Shown piece by piece: positions 7,308 to 15,709 of a stretch of 64,000 nt of DNA; positions within the stretch are counted from its first letter, which is position 1, and the number at the start of each line of letters is the position of its first letter. Origin of the DNA: Leptolyngbya sp. BL0902 (lineage in GTDB: Bacteria; Cyanobacteriota; Cyanobacteriia; Phormidesmidales; Phormidesmidaceae); NCBI RefSeq assembly GCF_016403105.1, contig NZ_CP046155.1, positions 3,625,906 to 3,689,905 of the forward strand. Direction: 5' to 3'. Under the pieces are notes generated by a model. That model was not told the origin of the DNA and made no database searches. It was given only the letters and a program-made list of their open reading frames with translations. The position numbers and the translations under genes are program-made.

Positions 7308-8620
7308 CTGACTGCCTGACACATCTTTATGCGGCCTCCCAAGGGGGTAGCTGACAGCGCATGGACTGGATCCTAGAGAACCAGATGCGGTCATAATATC
7401 GGGCTTCTGCCTTTTTAGATGCAAAACAGGGATCTGGGTCAACGGTCAATAGGGGGATGGGGTTGAGCAACGGACGCCCTTTGTTGACCACCCCTCTAAG
7501 CCAGCGGAGGCCGATTTTGAGATAGCTGATGCCCCGTGTCCAATGAGGGTCAACCTGAGAGCGGAGACCGTCGAGTTGAGCGGCCATGCCCTGGGTGGTG
7601 CCATAGAGGATGGCGACTGCCGCGACGAGGTAGAGACGTTCGAGGGCTTGGGCGGAGCGGATGCCGGAAGATTCGAGGGCAAAGGCCCCGGATTTTGAAT
7701 CGAGGAACAGTTCCTCAACTCGGAACCTGAGGGCATATTGCCACAGGGTATTGAGGGTCGGCGGCTCATCGGTGATGACCGCCCAGGGCTCCTTAACGCC
7801 TTTGACGTTAGCCAGAACCAGGTTGCAGCGCCAGCGCCCATCGGCCCACAGGCCAATGCCCTCATAGAAACGAACTTCGCCCTTGGGGGGCCACAGAACA
7901 CCTACCTCAATCGGCTGACGGCGGGGGCCATGCACCACCACATCACTGGGCAAGCGTAAAGCATAGTGCCATCGACTGTCGCTGAGCCACGCCAGCAGGT
8001 CATGGTTGGCAAACCCTCGGTCGGCTAACAGCATCACATCGGGATAAGCCTGCAACAGTCGATGGGCTAAGCGCAGCATCGGCAAATACCGTTGGGCACT
8101 GACCGTGGCACTAGGATGCTCTAACACCCGCCACAGCAGGGGCACCGCCCGCCCACAACAGGTCACGGACAGGTGAATCATGCAATACCGATTCCACAGC
8201 ACCGTCGTATCGAGGGCTAGGTAGAGTCGCCGTCCTTTCCACCGATGAATCGCCGCTAACGCCAAGGGCACGTACAGACTTTTAATCCGCACCCGGTGAT
8301 TGCTCATAAACCGTTGCCATCGTCGTTCGGTGCTTTGCGCTTGGCGGGCGCGACTGGGAACATAGGCCTCCCACTCCGGCAGGCTCAACCGACCACTGCA
8401 CACCAGCGCCGTCACCATCCACGCCAGCGCTTTGAGGTGCCGTAAATCCCGACGATGGCTATATTGACGCAGCAAGGACAGCACTTGATCATAGAGACAG
8501 GTGGTGGATGACATGGCAAAGACCCTGAAATACGCAAATTCCAGCGTCTCATGTCACCTCACCTTTTCCCCTCCCACCACGAGGTTTCAAGCCTTTCACC
8601 CACTTCTGTCAGGCAGTCAG
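7308..8620 (-). mobile_element. IS4-family insertion sequence, copy 1 (1313 bp)
   Basis: Terminal inverted repeats CTGACTGCCTGACA (7308-7321) and its complement (8607-8620) bound one transposase gene on the minus strand. The sequence appears identical to copy 2 at 13471-14783 in opposite orientation. Unlike copy 2, its flanks do not form a direct repeat: the left nine bases are GGCGAAAAC and the right nine are GGGGCAAAC (two differences). The left neighbour is a headless IS630-like remnant and the right neighbour is the very end of a toxin gene, so DNA was probably lost on one side after insertion. Confidence 0.9.
7327..8514 (-). CDS. IS4-family transposase, copy 1
   Basis: 395 residues with the IS4-type DDE fold: LALDTTVLW (first Asp), LLADRGFAN (second Asp) and the Y/R-E-K-like segment FRVEELFLDSKSG (Glu). 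Between the second Asp and the Glu lies the usual beta-rich insertion. Every residue matches the copy at 13577-14764, and the short frames on the other strand match as well, so the nucleotide sequences must be the same or nearly so. Full length and apparently functional. Confidence 0.92.
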   Translation of the reverse strand: MSSTTCLYDQVLSLLRQYSHRRDLRHLKALAWMVTALVCSGRLSLPEWEAYVPSRARQAQSTERRWQRFMSNHRVRIKSLYVPLALAAIHRWKGRRLYLALDTTVLWNRYCMIHLSVTCCGRAVPLLWRVLEHPSATVSAQRYLPMLRLAHRLLQAYPDVMLLADRGFANHDLLAWLSDSRWHYALRLPSDVVVHGPRRQPIEVGVLWPPKGEVRFYEGIGLWADGRWRCNLVLANVKGVKEPWAVITDEPPTLNTLWQYALRFRVEELFLDSKSGAFALESSGIRSAQALERLYLVAAVAILYGTTQGMAAQLDGLRSQVDPHWTRGISYLKIGLRWLRGVVNKGRPLLNPIPLLTVDPDPCFASKKAEARYYDRIWFSRIQSMRCQLPPWEAA

Positions 8621-9054
8621 GGGGCAAACTGCCTGAGCGTTTTCATGAGCTTGTTGCGATCTTGCCATTTCTTCACCTTGCCCAATGGATACACCTTGGC
8701 AATAAACGGGGCGGGATGACTTTGGGCAAAGCGTTCCATTTTAGGAATCGCATTCACGATATCGCGCATGAGTTCTGCCCTAGGGGCATTCCCCATCACC
8801 AACGCAAACATCTTGACATTGCCTTGAGCCACCTGAATCGCTTCCGGAATGTTGATGCCAACCGAGGTGTCTCTGCTCAACACTAACCAACCCCGCCGAC
8901 CCACCTCGGCTAACCACTCTACATCCGGCGTTTGTTTGGGGAAATGGTCAGACAGCATCTCTACCCTCACCCCAGACGCTTTGAGGCTTTCCGCAATCTG
9001 CTTACCCAGCAAGTTTTCATCCAAAAAGAATACCGTGGTCTCTTCCTGGCTCAC
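8617..9054 (-). CDS. VapC45-like toxin, second module
   Basis: 145 residues. FFLDENLLGKQIAESL is the acidic N-terminus, TPDVEWLAEVGRRGWLVLSRD parallels the central acidic segment of the first toxin, and APFIAKVYPLGKVKKW parallels its C-terminus. The ATG (9054) overlaps the antitoxin stop by 4 bp. The stop codon TGA (8617-8619) lies inside the terminal repeat of the IS4-family element: the last native codons end at GGGGC (8621-8625) and the IS supplies the terminator codon. The original C-terminus may therefore have been slightly different, but the length is normal for the family. Confidence 0.8.
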   Translation of the reverse strand: MSQEETTVFFLDENLLGKQIAESLKASGVRVEMLSDHFPKQTPDVEWLAEVGRRGWLVLSRDTSVGINIPEAIQVAQGNVKMFALVMGNAPRAELMRDIVNAIPKMERFAQSHPAPFIAKVYPLGKVKKWQDRNKLMKTLRQFAP

Positions 9055-9752
9055 GCGGCGATCCCTTCATACTCAAGCGCTATTTGGATCAGATTGCGAC
9101 CGCACCGATAATCTTCCGCCAATAGTTCAAGCGACTCGCCCGCCTGGTGGCGCTCGGCCAAAACCTGGGTGGGAATTCGGGTGCCTGCAATCACCGGGCG
9201 ACCAAAGGCAATATTGGGATCAATCACAATGACTTTAGGTTCATCCTTGGCGCGATCAGGATGTACAAATGGGAACAACCGAGAGGCAATGCCCTGCTCA
9301 TCCACCTCTATCCGAGTCAAATAGATATCTAACGTTTCTCGAATCGCAATCTGTCCACCCTTAGAAGCATCCAGCAACCGTTCCAAATGCTCGACATAGA
9401 TAGACTGGCCATCCGTTTTTAAGAAATCCTCTCTAACCAGCGGGTGAGGATACCCCAGTTCCTCACTGATGAAACTCAGCGCAATGCGAATTTGATCTAA
9501 CCTAACTTCATGCTCAACTCGAATCGCCCGGAGCACATGGGCTTCAACCAAGTTGGTAAACGACAAGGCTTTGGCGTCAGGCTTCGGTAACTCGATCAAC
9601 GGTTCTGAAAAGCGCTTGCCCTGTTTCGTCTCATAGGTACGACCCTTTACCCAAGACCGAATCGTGTCCTTGGGGATATGCAAATATTTTTCAGCCTCTT
9701 TGTAGGAATAGGCTGGAAGATTGCGGGTATCCAGGCTTTTGACTGTGGCCAT
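9051..9752 (-). CDS. VapB45-like antitoxin (HTH + DUF433), second module
   Basis: 233 residues with the same layout as the protein at 3556-4269: an HTH near residues 15-40 (KYLHIPKDTIRSWVKGR), a shared central region (SFTNLVEAHVLRAIR), and a C-terminal DUF433 domain (IAFGRPVIAGTRIPTQVL). Four bases overlap the toxin gene, giving translational coupling. It would bind and neutralise the PIN-like toxin and repress its own promoter, which must lie in 9753-10005. The pair is a diverged paralogue rather than a recent duplicate, because many positions differ and the codon choice differs. Confidence 0.82.
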   Translation of the reverse strand: MATVKSLDTRNLPAYSYKEAEKYLHIPKDTIRSWVKGRTYETKQGKRFSEPLIELPKPDAKALSFTNLVEAHVLRAIRVEHEVRLDQIRIALSFISEELGYPHPLVREDFLKTDGQSIYVEHLERLLDASKGGQIAIRETLDIYLTRIEVDEQGIASRLFPFVHPDRAKDEPKVIVIDPNIAFGRPVIAGTRIPTQVLAERHQAGESLELLAEDYRCGRNLIQIALEYEGIAA

Positions 9753-9754
9753 AC

Positions 9755-10005
9755 CGTGGAATGGTCATCAGAGCAGTTATGGCTAGATTACAGCATATCT
9801 AACCCGCAAACCCCAGAGAGATGTAATGGCGCTTGCCCTGGTAGAGAACATGGATGTAAGCGCCATCGTGCTAATTGCTGCACCCAAACTACCTCAAAAG
9901 GCCCCAAACTTCATCCGCTTTTTAGAACCGGGGAACTAAATCACAGGCACTCTCAGATAAGCCAGAACCTTGAAAAGCCTTGCTCTCAGGGGTTTCTATT
10001 AAGTA
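9755..10005. other. Intergenic region between second TA module and tRNA-Gly
   Basis: About 250 bp with no supportable gene. It must contain the promoter of the minus-strand TA operon and lies against the 3' end of tRNA-Gly. I looked for a repeat of the tRNA 3' end here and elsewhere in 1-9750 and found none. Confidence 0.5.
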
Positions 10006-10076
10006 AGCGGGTGGGGGGAATCGAACCCCCATCATTAGCTTGGAAGGCTAAGGTTTTACCACTAAACTACACCCGC
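10006..10076 (-). tRNA. tRNA-Gly (anticodon UCC)
   Basis: The minus strand folds as a tRNA: acceptor GCGGGTG (from 10076) pairs with CACCCGC, the D-loop contains TAGTGGTAA, the anticodon loop is CTTCCAA with TCC, and the T arm is GGGGGTTCGATTCCCCC. The discriminator is U and CCA is not encoded. The 3' end faces the TA/IS island, the side where integrases that use tRNA 3' ends place foreign DNA. Confidence 0.95.
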
Positions 10077-10304
10077 AGGGATGTTGACCTTGATACTGGC
10101 GTATGAAGGCTATGCGTTAGTGTATCACAGCTTAGGCTACAGACAGCATCAAGGATTGAGGGTTGGTTTCCCCAGTTCCTTTTTCGGTCGCTACAATGGA
10201 AAGATTGAGAATTTCTCGCGTTTGGATAGAGCACCCGCTGGGGCCGTTTATCCTGATGTCTGAGAGGATTCATCGCTTGAGCCCAAGATTGAAGATTTAA
10301 CGCT

Positions 10305-11666
10305 ATGCCACTGCCTGTTGTTGCGGTTGTCGGTCGCCCGAATGTGGGCAAGTCTACCCTGGTAAACCGCCTAGCTGGGGGAAAGGATGCCATTGTCCAC
10401 GACGAACCGGGGGTGACGCGAGACCGCACCTACCAGATGGCCTTCTGGCGGGATCGCGATTATCAAGTGGTAGATACGGGCGGCTTGGTGTTTGACGACG
10501 ACACGGAATTTTTGCCCTTCATCCGCGAACAGGCCCAGTTGGCCCTAGCGGAGGCCAGCGCGGCCATTTTTGTAGTGGATGGTCAGGCTGGCCCCACGGA
10601 GGCAGATCGGGAGATTGCCACTTGGCTGCGGCAACAATCCGTCCCCGTGCTGCTGGCGGTGAACAAGTGTGAGTCGATTGACCAAGGCGTGGTGCAGGCC
10701 GCGCAGTTTTGGGAGTTGGGCCTGGGTGAGCCCTATCCGGTGTCGGGCATTCACGGCAGCGGCACCGGGGAGTTGTTGGATGCCCTGGTGGAATTTTTGC
10801 CGGAAACCGTCGAGGAGGAAGCCACCGAGGAAATTAAGGTGGCCATTGTGGGACGGCCCAATGTGGGCAAATCCAGCCTGCTGAACGCCTTTGTGGGCGA
10901 GTCTCGCGCCATTGTTAGCTCCATTTCGGGCACCACCCGCGACGCCATCGATACCCAGGTGCAGCACGGCGATCAGCTCTACCGCATCATTGACACGGCG
11001 GGCATTCGCAAAAAGAAAAGCGTGGAGTATGGGCCGGAATTTTTTGGCATCAACCGGGCTTTTAAGGCCATTCGCCGTGCCGATGTGGTGCTGCTGGTAA
11101 TCGATGCCCTAGACGGCGTCACCGAGCAGGATCAAAAACTGGCGGGCCGCATTGAGGAGGACGGTCGGGCCTGCGTGATTGTCGTCAACAAGTGGGATGC
11201 GGTTGAAAAAGACAGCTACACCATCTACGACTTTGATCACCAAATCTCGGCCCGATTAAATTTCCTAGACTGGGCCAAGCGCATCTACGTTAGCGCCAAA
11301 ACTGGGCAACGGGTGCCCAAAATTTTGGACCTCGTCAACCAGGCCGTGGAACAACATCGCCGCCGGGTTAGCACTTCGGTAGTGAATGAAGTGCTAGAAG
11401 ATGCGGTGCAGTGGCACAGCCCACCCACTACCCGCCAAGGTCGCCAGGGCCGAATTTACTACGGCACCCAAGTCACCGTGCGGCCTCCGTCCTTCACGCT
11501 GTTTGTGAACGATCCCAAACTTTTGAAAGACAACTATCGCCGCTACGTAGAACGACAGTTCCGCGAAAACCTGGGCTTTGAAGGCACACCCATCCGCATT
11601 TTCTGGCGGGGCAAAGCCATGCGCGATTTAGAACGCAACAACCCCAACCGGGCCACCAGGGTATAG
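10305..11666 (+). CDS. der: Ribosome biogenesis GTPase Der (EngA)
   Basis: 453 residues with two complete GTPase domains. GRPNVGKST occurs near residue 10 and GRPNVGKSS near residue 183, each followed by a DTGG or DTAG switch, an NKCE or NKWD base-recognition motif and a TRD segment. The last 100 residues form the KH-like domain ([19 protein letters not shown]). Der binds the 50S precursor and is essential for its maturation. Length matches the family. The gene stands alone between tRNA-Gly and a convergent hydrolase gene. Confidence 0.97.
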   Translation: MPLPVVAVVGRPNVGKSTLVNRLAGGKDAIVHDEPGVTRDRTYQMAFWRDRDYQVVDTGGLVFDDDTEFLPFIREQAQLALAEASAAIFVVDGQAGPTEADREIATWLRQQSVPVLLAVNKCESIDQGVVQAAQFWELGLGEPYPVSGIHGSGTGELLDALVEFLPETVEEEATEEIKVAIVGRPNVGKSSLLNAFVGESRAIVSSISGTTRDAIDTQVQHGDQLYRIIDTAGIRKKKSVEYGPEFFGINRAFKAIRRADVVLLVIDALDGVTEQDQKLAGRIEEDGRACVIVVNKWDAVEKDSYTIYDFDHQISARLNFLDWAKRIYVSAKTGQRVPKILDLVNQAVEQHRRRVSTSVVNEVLEDAVQWHSPPTTRQGRQGRIYYGTQVTVRPPSFTLFVNDPKLLKDNYRRYVERQFRENLGFEGTPIRIFWRGKAMRDLERNNPNRATRV

Positions 11667-11697
11667 GAAAAAACGCCAGAGTAGCCTAAGTGAATTA

Positions 11698-12924
11698 TCA
11701 CCGCCCACAATTAGACGAGGTAGGTCGTCCAGCAAAGCGGTCTACCACCCAGCCAAGAATGTGGATCGCCGTATCCTCACGGGCATCATGGGATGAACCG
11801 GGATAACGGGCAAACTGCACATTTTCACCTGCCTGACAACGGCGCAGGGCTTCGGCTTCACTTAACTCGATGGGAATCAACGGATCGGCGGTGCCATGGG
11901 CAATGAGAATCGGCACCTCGATAGGTTCGCTCGGTGTATTTTCCTCAAATAACGTACTCCAGGGTTCGGCACTGAGAATATCAACACTCAGGTATTGCTC
12001 TGGTGTTCGCAACGTTTTGAGAACCGGAAGAAACCCGGCTGGAGCCGTAAAACAGGGTTCAACCATGCGATCAAAATTAGCTCGTTCCTCAGCTTTGAGG
12101 ATGGCATCAAGATCGGCATCGGGATAAATTGAATCCCACGCTGCAAAAACATAGCCGAGGAAAATTCCTCCCCCAGGTTTATCTAAATTAAACTCTGCAA
12201 TACCCCGCAAGTTAATCGCCGGAGCTGATGCCGCAGCACCCAACAAATTCAGCTCCGGCGCATAGGTTTTCGCCCTTTGAGCCGTCCAAAGGGCGCTATT
12301 GCCACCCTGAGATGCGCCCCAAACCACGAACTTATCCCCAGCATTTACCTCAGGAATTTGGCGGGCGGCCCGCACCGAATCGAGCACACTTTGCGCGGCC
12401 ACTGGCCCCACCATATAGGGATGGGTGCCGGGAGTGCCAAGCCCTGGATAATCGGTAATGGCAACCACAAAACCCTCCGCCAGCATTTGCTCAATGGCCG
12501 GAGTTTGTTGGTAGGGATCTGAGGTATGGCTAACACCGCAGGCGGGGCGAATCCCCGTTGTGCCGTGGGCCCAGGCGATGATATTTCGCGGTTCGGCACT
12601 GGTGCCCTGGGGCGCAACAATGGTTCCCGTTACCGCAATGGGTTGCCCCGCCAGATCCGTTGATAGGTACATGACCCGCCAGGCTTGTGCCCCTTCAGGC
12701 AAGCTACTAGGCAGGGGTTCTTTGCGAATCAGGCTGCCCAATTCGCCGGGGGGAAGCGGCTGGGGAGGGATATAAAACGGCGACGGTGTTTGCGGTGTGG
12801 CGGCTTGATAATAGCGAATGAAGACGGCAACAGCAGCACCAACTGTACCCAGCAAAATGGTTGCGGCTAGGAGAATTACCCATCGGTTTGGGCTCTGCCA
12901 AATTCCCATCAGGCGTGTGTCCAT
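11698..12924 (-). CDS. Secretory lipase-like alpha/beta hydrolase, membrane-anchored
   Basis: About 408 residues from ATG 12924 (a TTG at 12960 would add 12). An N-terminal membrane helix (WVILLAATILLGTVGAAVAV) is followed by a periplasmic/extracellular alpha/beta-hydrolase domain of the secretory lipase (LIP) type: WAHGTTG oxyanion region, nucleophile elbow GASQGG, and a C-terminal IAHGTADPLIP segment with the acid, then His in SSHDARED. It probably hydrolyses an ester substrate outside the cytoplasm; the substrate is unknown. Convergent with der, 31 bp apart. Intact. Confidence 0.82.
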   Translation of the reverse strand: MDTRLMGIWQSPNRWVILLAATILLGTVGAAVAVFIRYYQAATPQTPSPFYIPPQPLPPGELGSLIRKEPLPSSLPEGAQAWRVMYLSTDLAGQPIAVTGTIVAPQGTSAEPRNIIAWAHGTTGIRPACGVSHTSDPYQQTPAIEQMLAEGFVVAITDYPGLGTPGTHPYMVGPVAAQSVLDSVRAARQIPEVNAGDKFVVWGASQGGNSALWTAQRAKTYAPELNLLGAAASAPAINLRGIAEFNLDKPGGGIFLGYVFAAWDSIYPDADLDAILKAEERANFDRMVEPCFTAPAGFLPVLKTLRTPEQYLSVDILSAEPWSTLFEENTPSEPIEVPILIAHGTADPLIPIELSEAEALRRCQAGENVQFARYPGSSHDAREDTAIHILGWVVDRFAGRPTSSNCGR

Positions 12925-13149
12925 AGAGCGCTCTAGCAGACTGGGCCATGTAGCCGTCAACTAAGTATGAAGCATTAGATTCACTAGATGACCAAGGCTA
13001 CGGCAAGTATTATCCAGCGGGTTCACAGGATAAGAGTCAGATCTTAAGGAATTAAACATGATCGCTGCCAGATGAGGCCATGGCTTCGCAGTGTTATCTG
13101 TTTGACTGGGTTGGGTAGTGGTTACGGTCTAATTTGCTGACTTAAATTT

Positions 13150-13263
13150 TTAGGTTTCTTTAGCAGTAGTCATAGTCTCTAGTAGAGAGATTAAATCAGG
13201 AAAGGTAGTATGAATGGTGTTCCAAAGGGTCTCAAAATCTACCGAATCATATTCATAGATGAA
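13150..13263 (-). pseudogene. C-terminal remnant of a HepT-like (DUF86) toxin
   Basis: The minus strand from 13263 to the stop at 13150-13152 reads YEYDSVDFETLWNTIHTTF and then FPDLISLLETM. This closely resembles the C-terminal helix region of HepT/DUF86 nucleases, whose RX4HXY motif is followed by such a D-x-x-x-L/V-W segment. The fragment starts exactly where the decayed IS5-type end begins, so the upstream part of the gene was cut off by that insertion and lost. No partner MNT nucleotidyltransferase gene is present. Identified by eye from 36 codons. Confidence 0.5.
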
Positions 13264-13470
13264 AGGGCCTTTGAAAAGGGGGAAGGGTGCAGCAGATTAC
13301 GCAAGACGCTGCCCCATAATCAGGAACTTAAACTGCTGTAGCTTCCATCAACCCGCGCTAGATAGACCTGCGCTAGACAAATGTGGGCCGTGACTGCTCT
13401 CCTCTGAGGCCGTTTGTGCAGTGCCAGTTGCCCACCGTCTTGTTCGCCGACCTTCGCTGCTGTGACGACC

Positions 13471-14783
13471 CTGACTGCCTGACAGAAGTGGGTGAAAGGC
13501 TTGAAACCTCGTGGTGGGAGGGGAAAAGGTGAGGTGACATGAGACGCTGGAATTTGCGTATTTCAGGGTCTTTGCCATGTCATCCACCACCTGTCTCTAT
13601 GATCAAGTGCTGTCCTTGCTGCGTCAATATAGCCATCGTCGGGATTTACGGCACCTCAAAGCGCTGGCGTGGATGGTGACGGCGCTGGTGTGCAGTGGTC
13701 GGTTGAGCCTGCCGGAGTGGGAGGCCTATGTTCCCAGTCGCGCCCGCCAAGCGCAAAGCACCGAACGACGATGGCAACGGTTTATGAGCAATCACCGGGT
13801 GCGGATTAAAAGTCTGTACGTGCCCTTGGCGTTAGCGGCGATTCATCGGTGGAAAGGACGGCGACTCTACCTAGCCCTCGATACGACGGTGCTGTGGAAT
13901 CGGTATTGCATGATTCACCTGTCCGTGACCTGTTGTGGGCGGGCGGTGCCCCTGCTGTGGCGGGTGTTAGAGCATCCTAGTGCCACGGTCAGTGCCCAAC
14001 GGTATTTGCCGATGCTGCGCTTAGCCCATCGACTGTTGCAGGCTTATCCCGATGTGATGCTGTTAGCCGACCGAGGGTTTGCCAACCATGACCTGCTGGC
14101 GTGGCTCAGCGACAGTCGATGGCACTATGCTTTACGCTTGCCCAGTGATGTGGTGGTGCATGGCCCCCGCCGTCAGCCGATTGAGGTAGGTGTTCTGTGG
14201 CCCCCCAAGGGCGAAGTTCGTTTCTATGAGGGCATTGGCCTGTGGGCCGATGGGCGCTGGCGCTGCAACCTGGTTCTGGCTAACGTCAAAGGCGTTAAGG
14301 AGCCCTGGGCGGTCATCACCGATGAGCCGCCGACCCTCAATACCCTGTGGCAATATGCCCTCAGGTTCCGAGTTGAGGAACTGTTCCTCGATTCAAAATC
14401 CGGGGCCTTTGCCCTCGAATCTTCCGGCATCCGCTCCGCCCAAGCCCTCGAACGTCTCTACCTCGTCGCGGCAGTCGCCATCCTCTATGGCACCACCCAG
14501 GGCATGGCCGCTCAACTCGACGGTCTCCGCTCTCAGGTTGACCCTCATTGGACACGGGGCATCAGCTATCTCAAAATCGGCCTCCGCTGGCTTAGAGGGG
14601 TGGTCAACAAAGGGCGTCCGTTGCTCAACCCCATCCCCCTATTGACCGTTGACCCAGATCCCTGTTTTGCATCTAAAAAGGCAGAAGCCCGATATTATGA
14701 CCGCATCTGGTTCTCTAGGATCCAGTCCATGCGCTGTCAGCTACCCCCTTGGGAGGCCGCATAAAGATGTGTCAGGCAGTCAG
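13471..14783 (+). mobile_element. IS4-family insertion sequence, copy 2 (1313 bp)
   Basis: Same 14-bp terminal inverted repeats as copy 1. It is flanked by a perfect 9-bp direct repeat GTGACGACC at 13462-13470 and 14784-14792, the signature of a simple insertion that has not been rearranged since. The target is a dead IS5-type element. Orientation is opposite to copy 1, and the two copies enclose 8621-13470 as an inverted repeat. Confidence 0.93.
13577..14764 (+). CDS. IS4-family transposase, copy 2
   Basis: 395 residues, identical to the product of 7327-8514, with the same DDE-type residues (LALDTTVLW, LLADRGFAN, FRVEELFLDSK). The gene is intact and starts with ATG about 105 bp inside the left end. 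Identity of the two copies means that one copy moved recently or that they are kept alike by gene conversion. Confidence 0.92.
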   Translation: MSSTTCLYDQVLSLLRQYSHRRDLRHLKALAWMVTALVCSGRLSLPEWEAYVPSRARQAQSTERRWQRFMSNHRVRIKSLYVPLALAAIHRWKGRRLYLALDTTVLWNRYCMIHLSVTCCGRAVPLLWRVLEHPSATVSAQRYLPMLRLAHRLLQAYPDVMLLADRGFANHDLLAWLSDSRWHYALRLPSDVVVHGPRRQPIEVGVLWPPKGEVRFYEGIGLWADGRWRCNLVLANVKGVKEPWAVITDEPPTLNTLWQYALRFRVEELFLDSKSGAFALESSGIRSAQALERLYLVAAVAILYGTTQGMAAQLDGLRSQVDPHWTRGISYLKIGLRWLRGVVNKGRPLLNPIPLLTVDPDPCFASKKAEARYYDRIWFSRIQSMRCQLPPWEAA

Positions 14784-14926
14784 GTGACGACCACTGCCAT
14801 CACCAAGCCCAAGCTCTCGACTACGCCATGCCGCTTCCGTCCCTGCGCCTGTTTGGCCCCAGCAAAGCCCATGGCTCGATGCATCATGGGGGCAGTGCTG
14901 ACAGACAGGCCCGCTCCAGCGATACA

Positions 14927-15583
14927 ATGAAACCAGTTCTGACGAGAGGATTTCCCCTGGCTGCTACGCCCTCTTTCCCAGTTGATAGTGCTGCTCTAGG
15001 TCAAGATTGGCGAGGGCAGGTGTTGCCTTGGCTCGAAGACCAACTGCCCAAGCCCCGACTGGCCCATAGTCTGCGGGTAGAGGCTATGGCTGTTGATCTG
15101 GCGCAGCACCACGGCCTCGATCCGGTCAAAGCAGCTCAGGCGGGGTTGATGCATGACCTAGCCAAGTATTACCCGGCGGAAAAGCTCCTGGCGATGGCGC
15201 AGCAAGCGGGCCTAGAGATTGACCCGGTGGATGAGGCTAACCCTCACCTACTCCATGCGGATGTGAGCGCGTTGGTAGCCCAGCAAACCCTGGGCATCAC
15301 CGACCCGGAGGTATTAGCCGCCATTGCCAACCACACCCTAGGGCGTCCGGCCATGTCGCCCCTCAGTTGTGTGGTCTTCTTGGCCGATACCCTAGAACCA
15401 GGGCGCGGCAAAAGCGATGACCTCAAACGCCTGCGACGGCTAAGCTATCGTCACCTGCCCCAGGCCGTTTACCAAACCTGCGACTACACCTTCGCCCACC
15501 TAATCAACAAGGCCAAACCCATCCACCCCCGCGCCCTGAACACTCGCAACTGGTTCCTTAGCCAGCACCGCACCAAATCCTAA
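14927..15583 (+). CDS. yqeK: YqeK-type HD phosphohydrolase (diadenosine tetraphosphatase family)
   Basis: 218 residues from ATG 14927. The frame stays open upstream to 14828, but that part lies in the IS5 remnant and is an accident. An HD domain is visible: His in LAHSLRVEAM, the HD pair in LMHDLAKYY, HADVSALV, and NHTLG followed by LADTLEPGR. Family members (Bacillus YqeK) are symmetrical Ap4A hydrolases. As in many bacteria, the gene precedes rsfS, here 126 bp away. The start codon is about 27 bp from the decayed IS, so the native upstream region was replaced and the promoter must lie in IS-derived DNA. Confidence 0.88.
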   Translation: MKPVLTRGFPLAATPSFPVDSAALGQDWRGQVLPWLEDQLPKPRLAHSLRVEAMAVDLAQHHGLDPVKAAQAGLMHDLAKYYPAEKLLAMAQQAGLEIDPVDEANPHLLHADVSALVAQQTLGITDPEVLAAIANHTLGRPAMSPLSCVVFLADTLEPGRGKSDDLKRLRRLSYRHLPQAVYQTCDYTFAHLINKAKPIHPRALNTRNWFLSQHRTKS

Positions 15584-15709
15584 CCCTCTCCCATCTCCCG
15601 ACCCCCAACTTTTCCGATTCCGAACCTTTCTAAGTCTGCTCCTTCCCAAGTCCGCCCCTTTCCGATTCCAAACCTTTCCAAGTCCCTATTCCCGACTCCC
15701 TATTTCCCA

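Larger units (their letters stand above)
13264..14900 (-). mobile_element. Decayed IS5-family copy, internally deleted and carrying IS4 copy 2
   Basis: The left end (AAGGGCCTTTGAAAAG, about 13264-13280) is a mutated version of the terminal repeat of the complete element at 5995. The following sequence (13281-13470, continuing at 14793-14900) aligns segment by segment with 6011-6500 of that element, for example the CCACCGTCT/TTCGCCGAC stretch and the ATGCCGCTTCCGTCC stretch. About 200 bp near 13320 and the entire right part with the second end are missing. The transposase is thus dead. The IS4-family element sits inside it. Confidence 0.85.

Noticed and set aside
7299..8629. A 9-bp target duplication around IS4 copy 1
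   Set aside because: The flanks GGCGAAAAC and GGGGCAAAC differ at two positions, while copy 2 has a perfect repeat; two mismatches in a young identical element are better explained by a deletion.
14828..14926. An N-terminal extension of YqeK of 33 codons
   Set aside because: The DNA is the remnant of an IS5 transposase region in reverse; the true start is ATG 14927 with the YqeK-like sequence beginning there.
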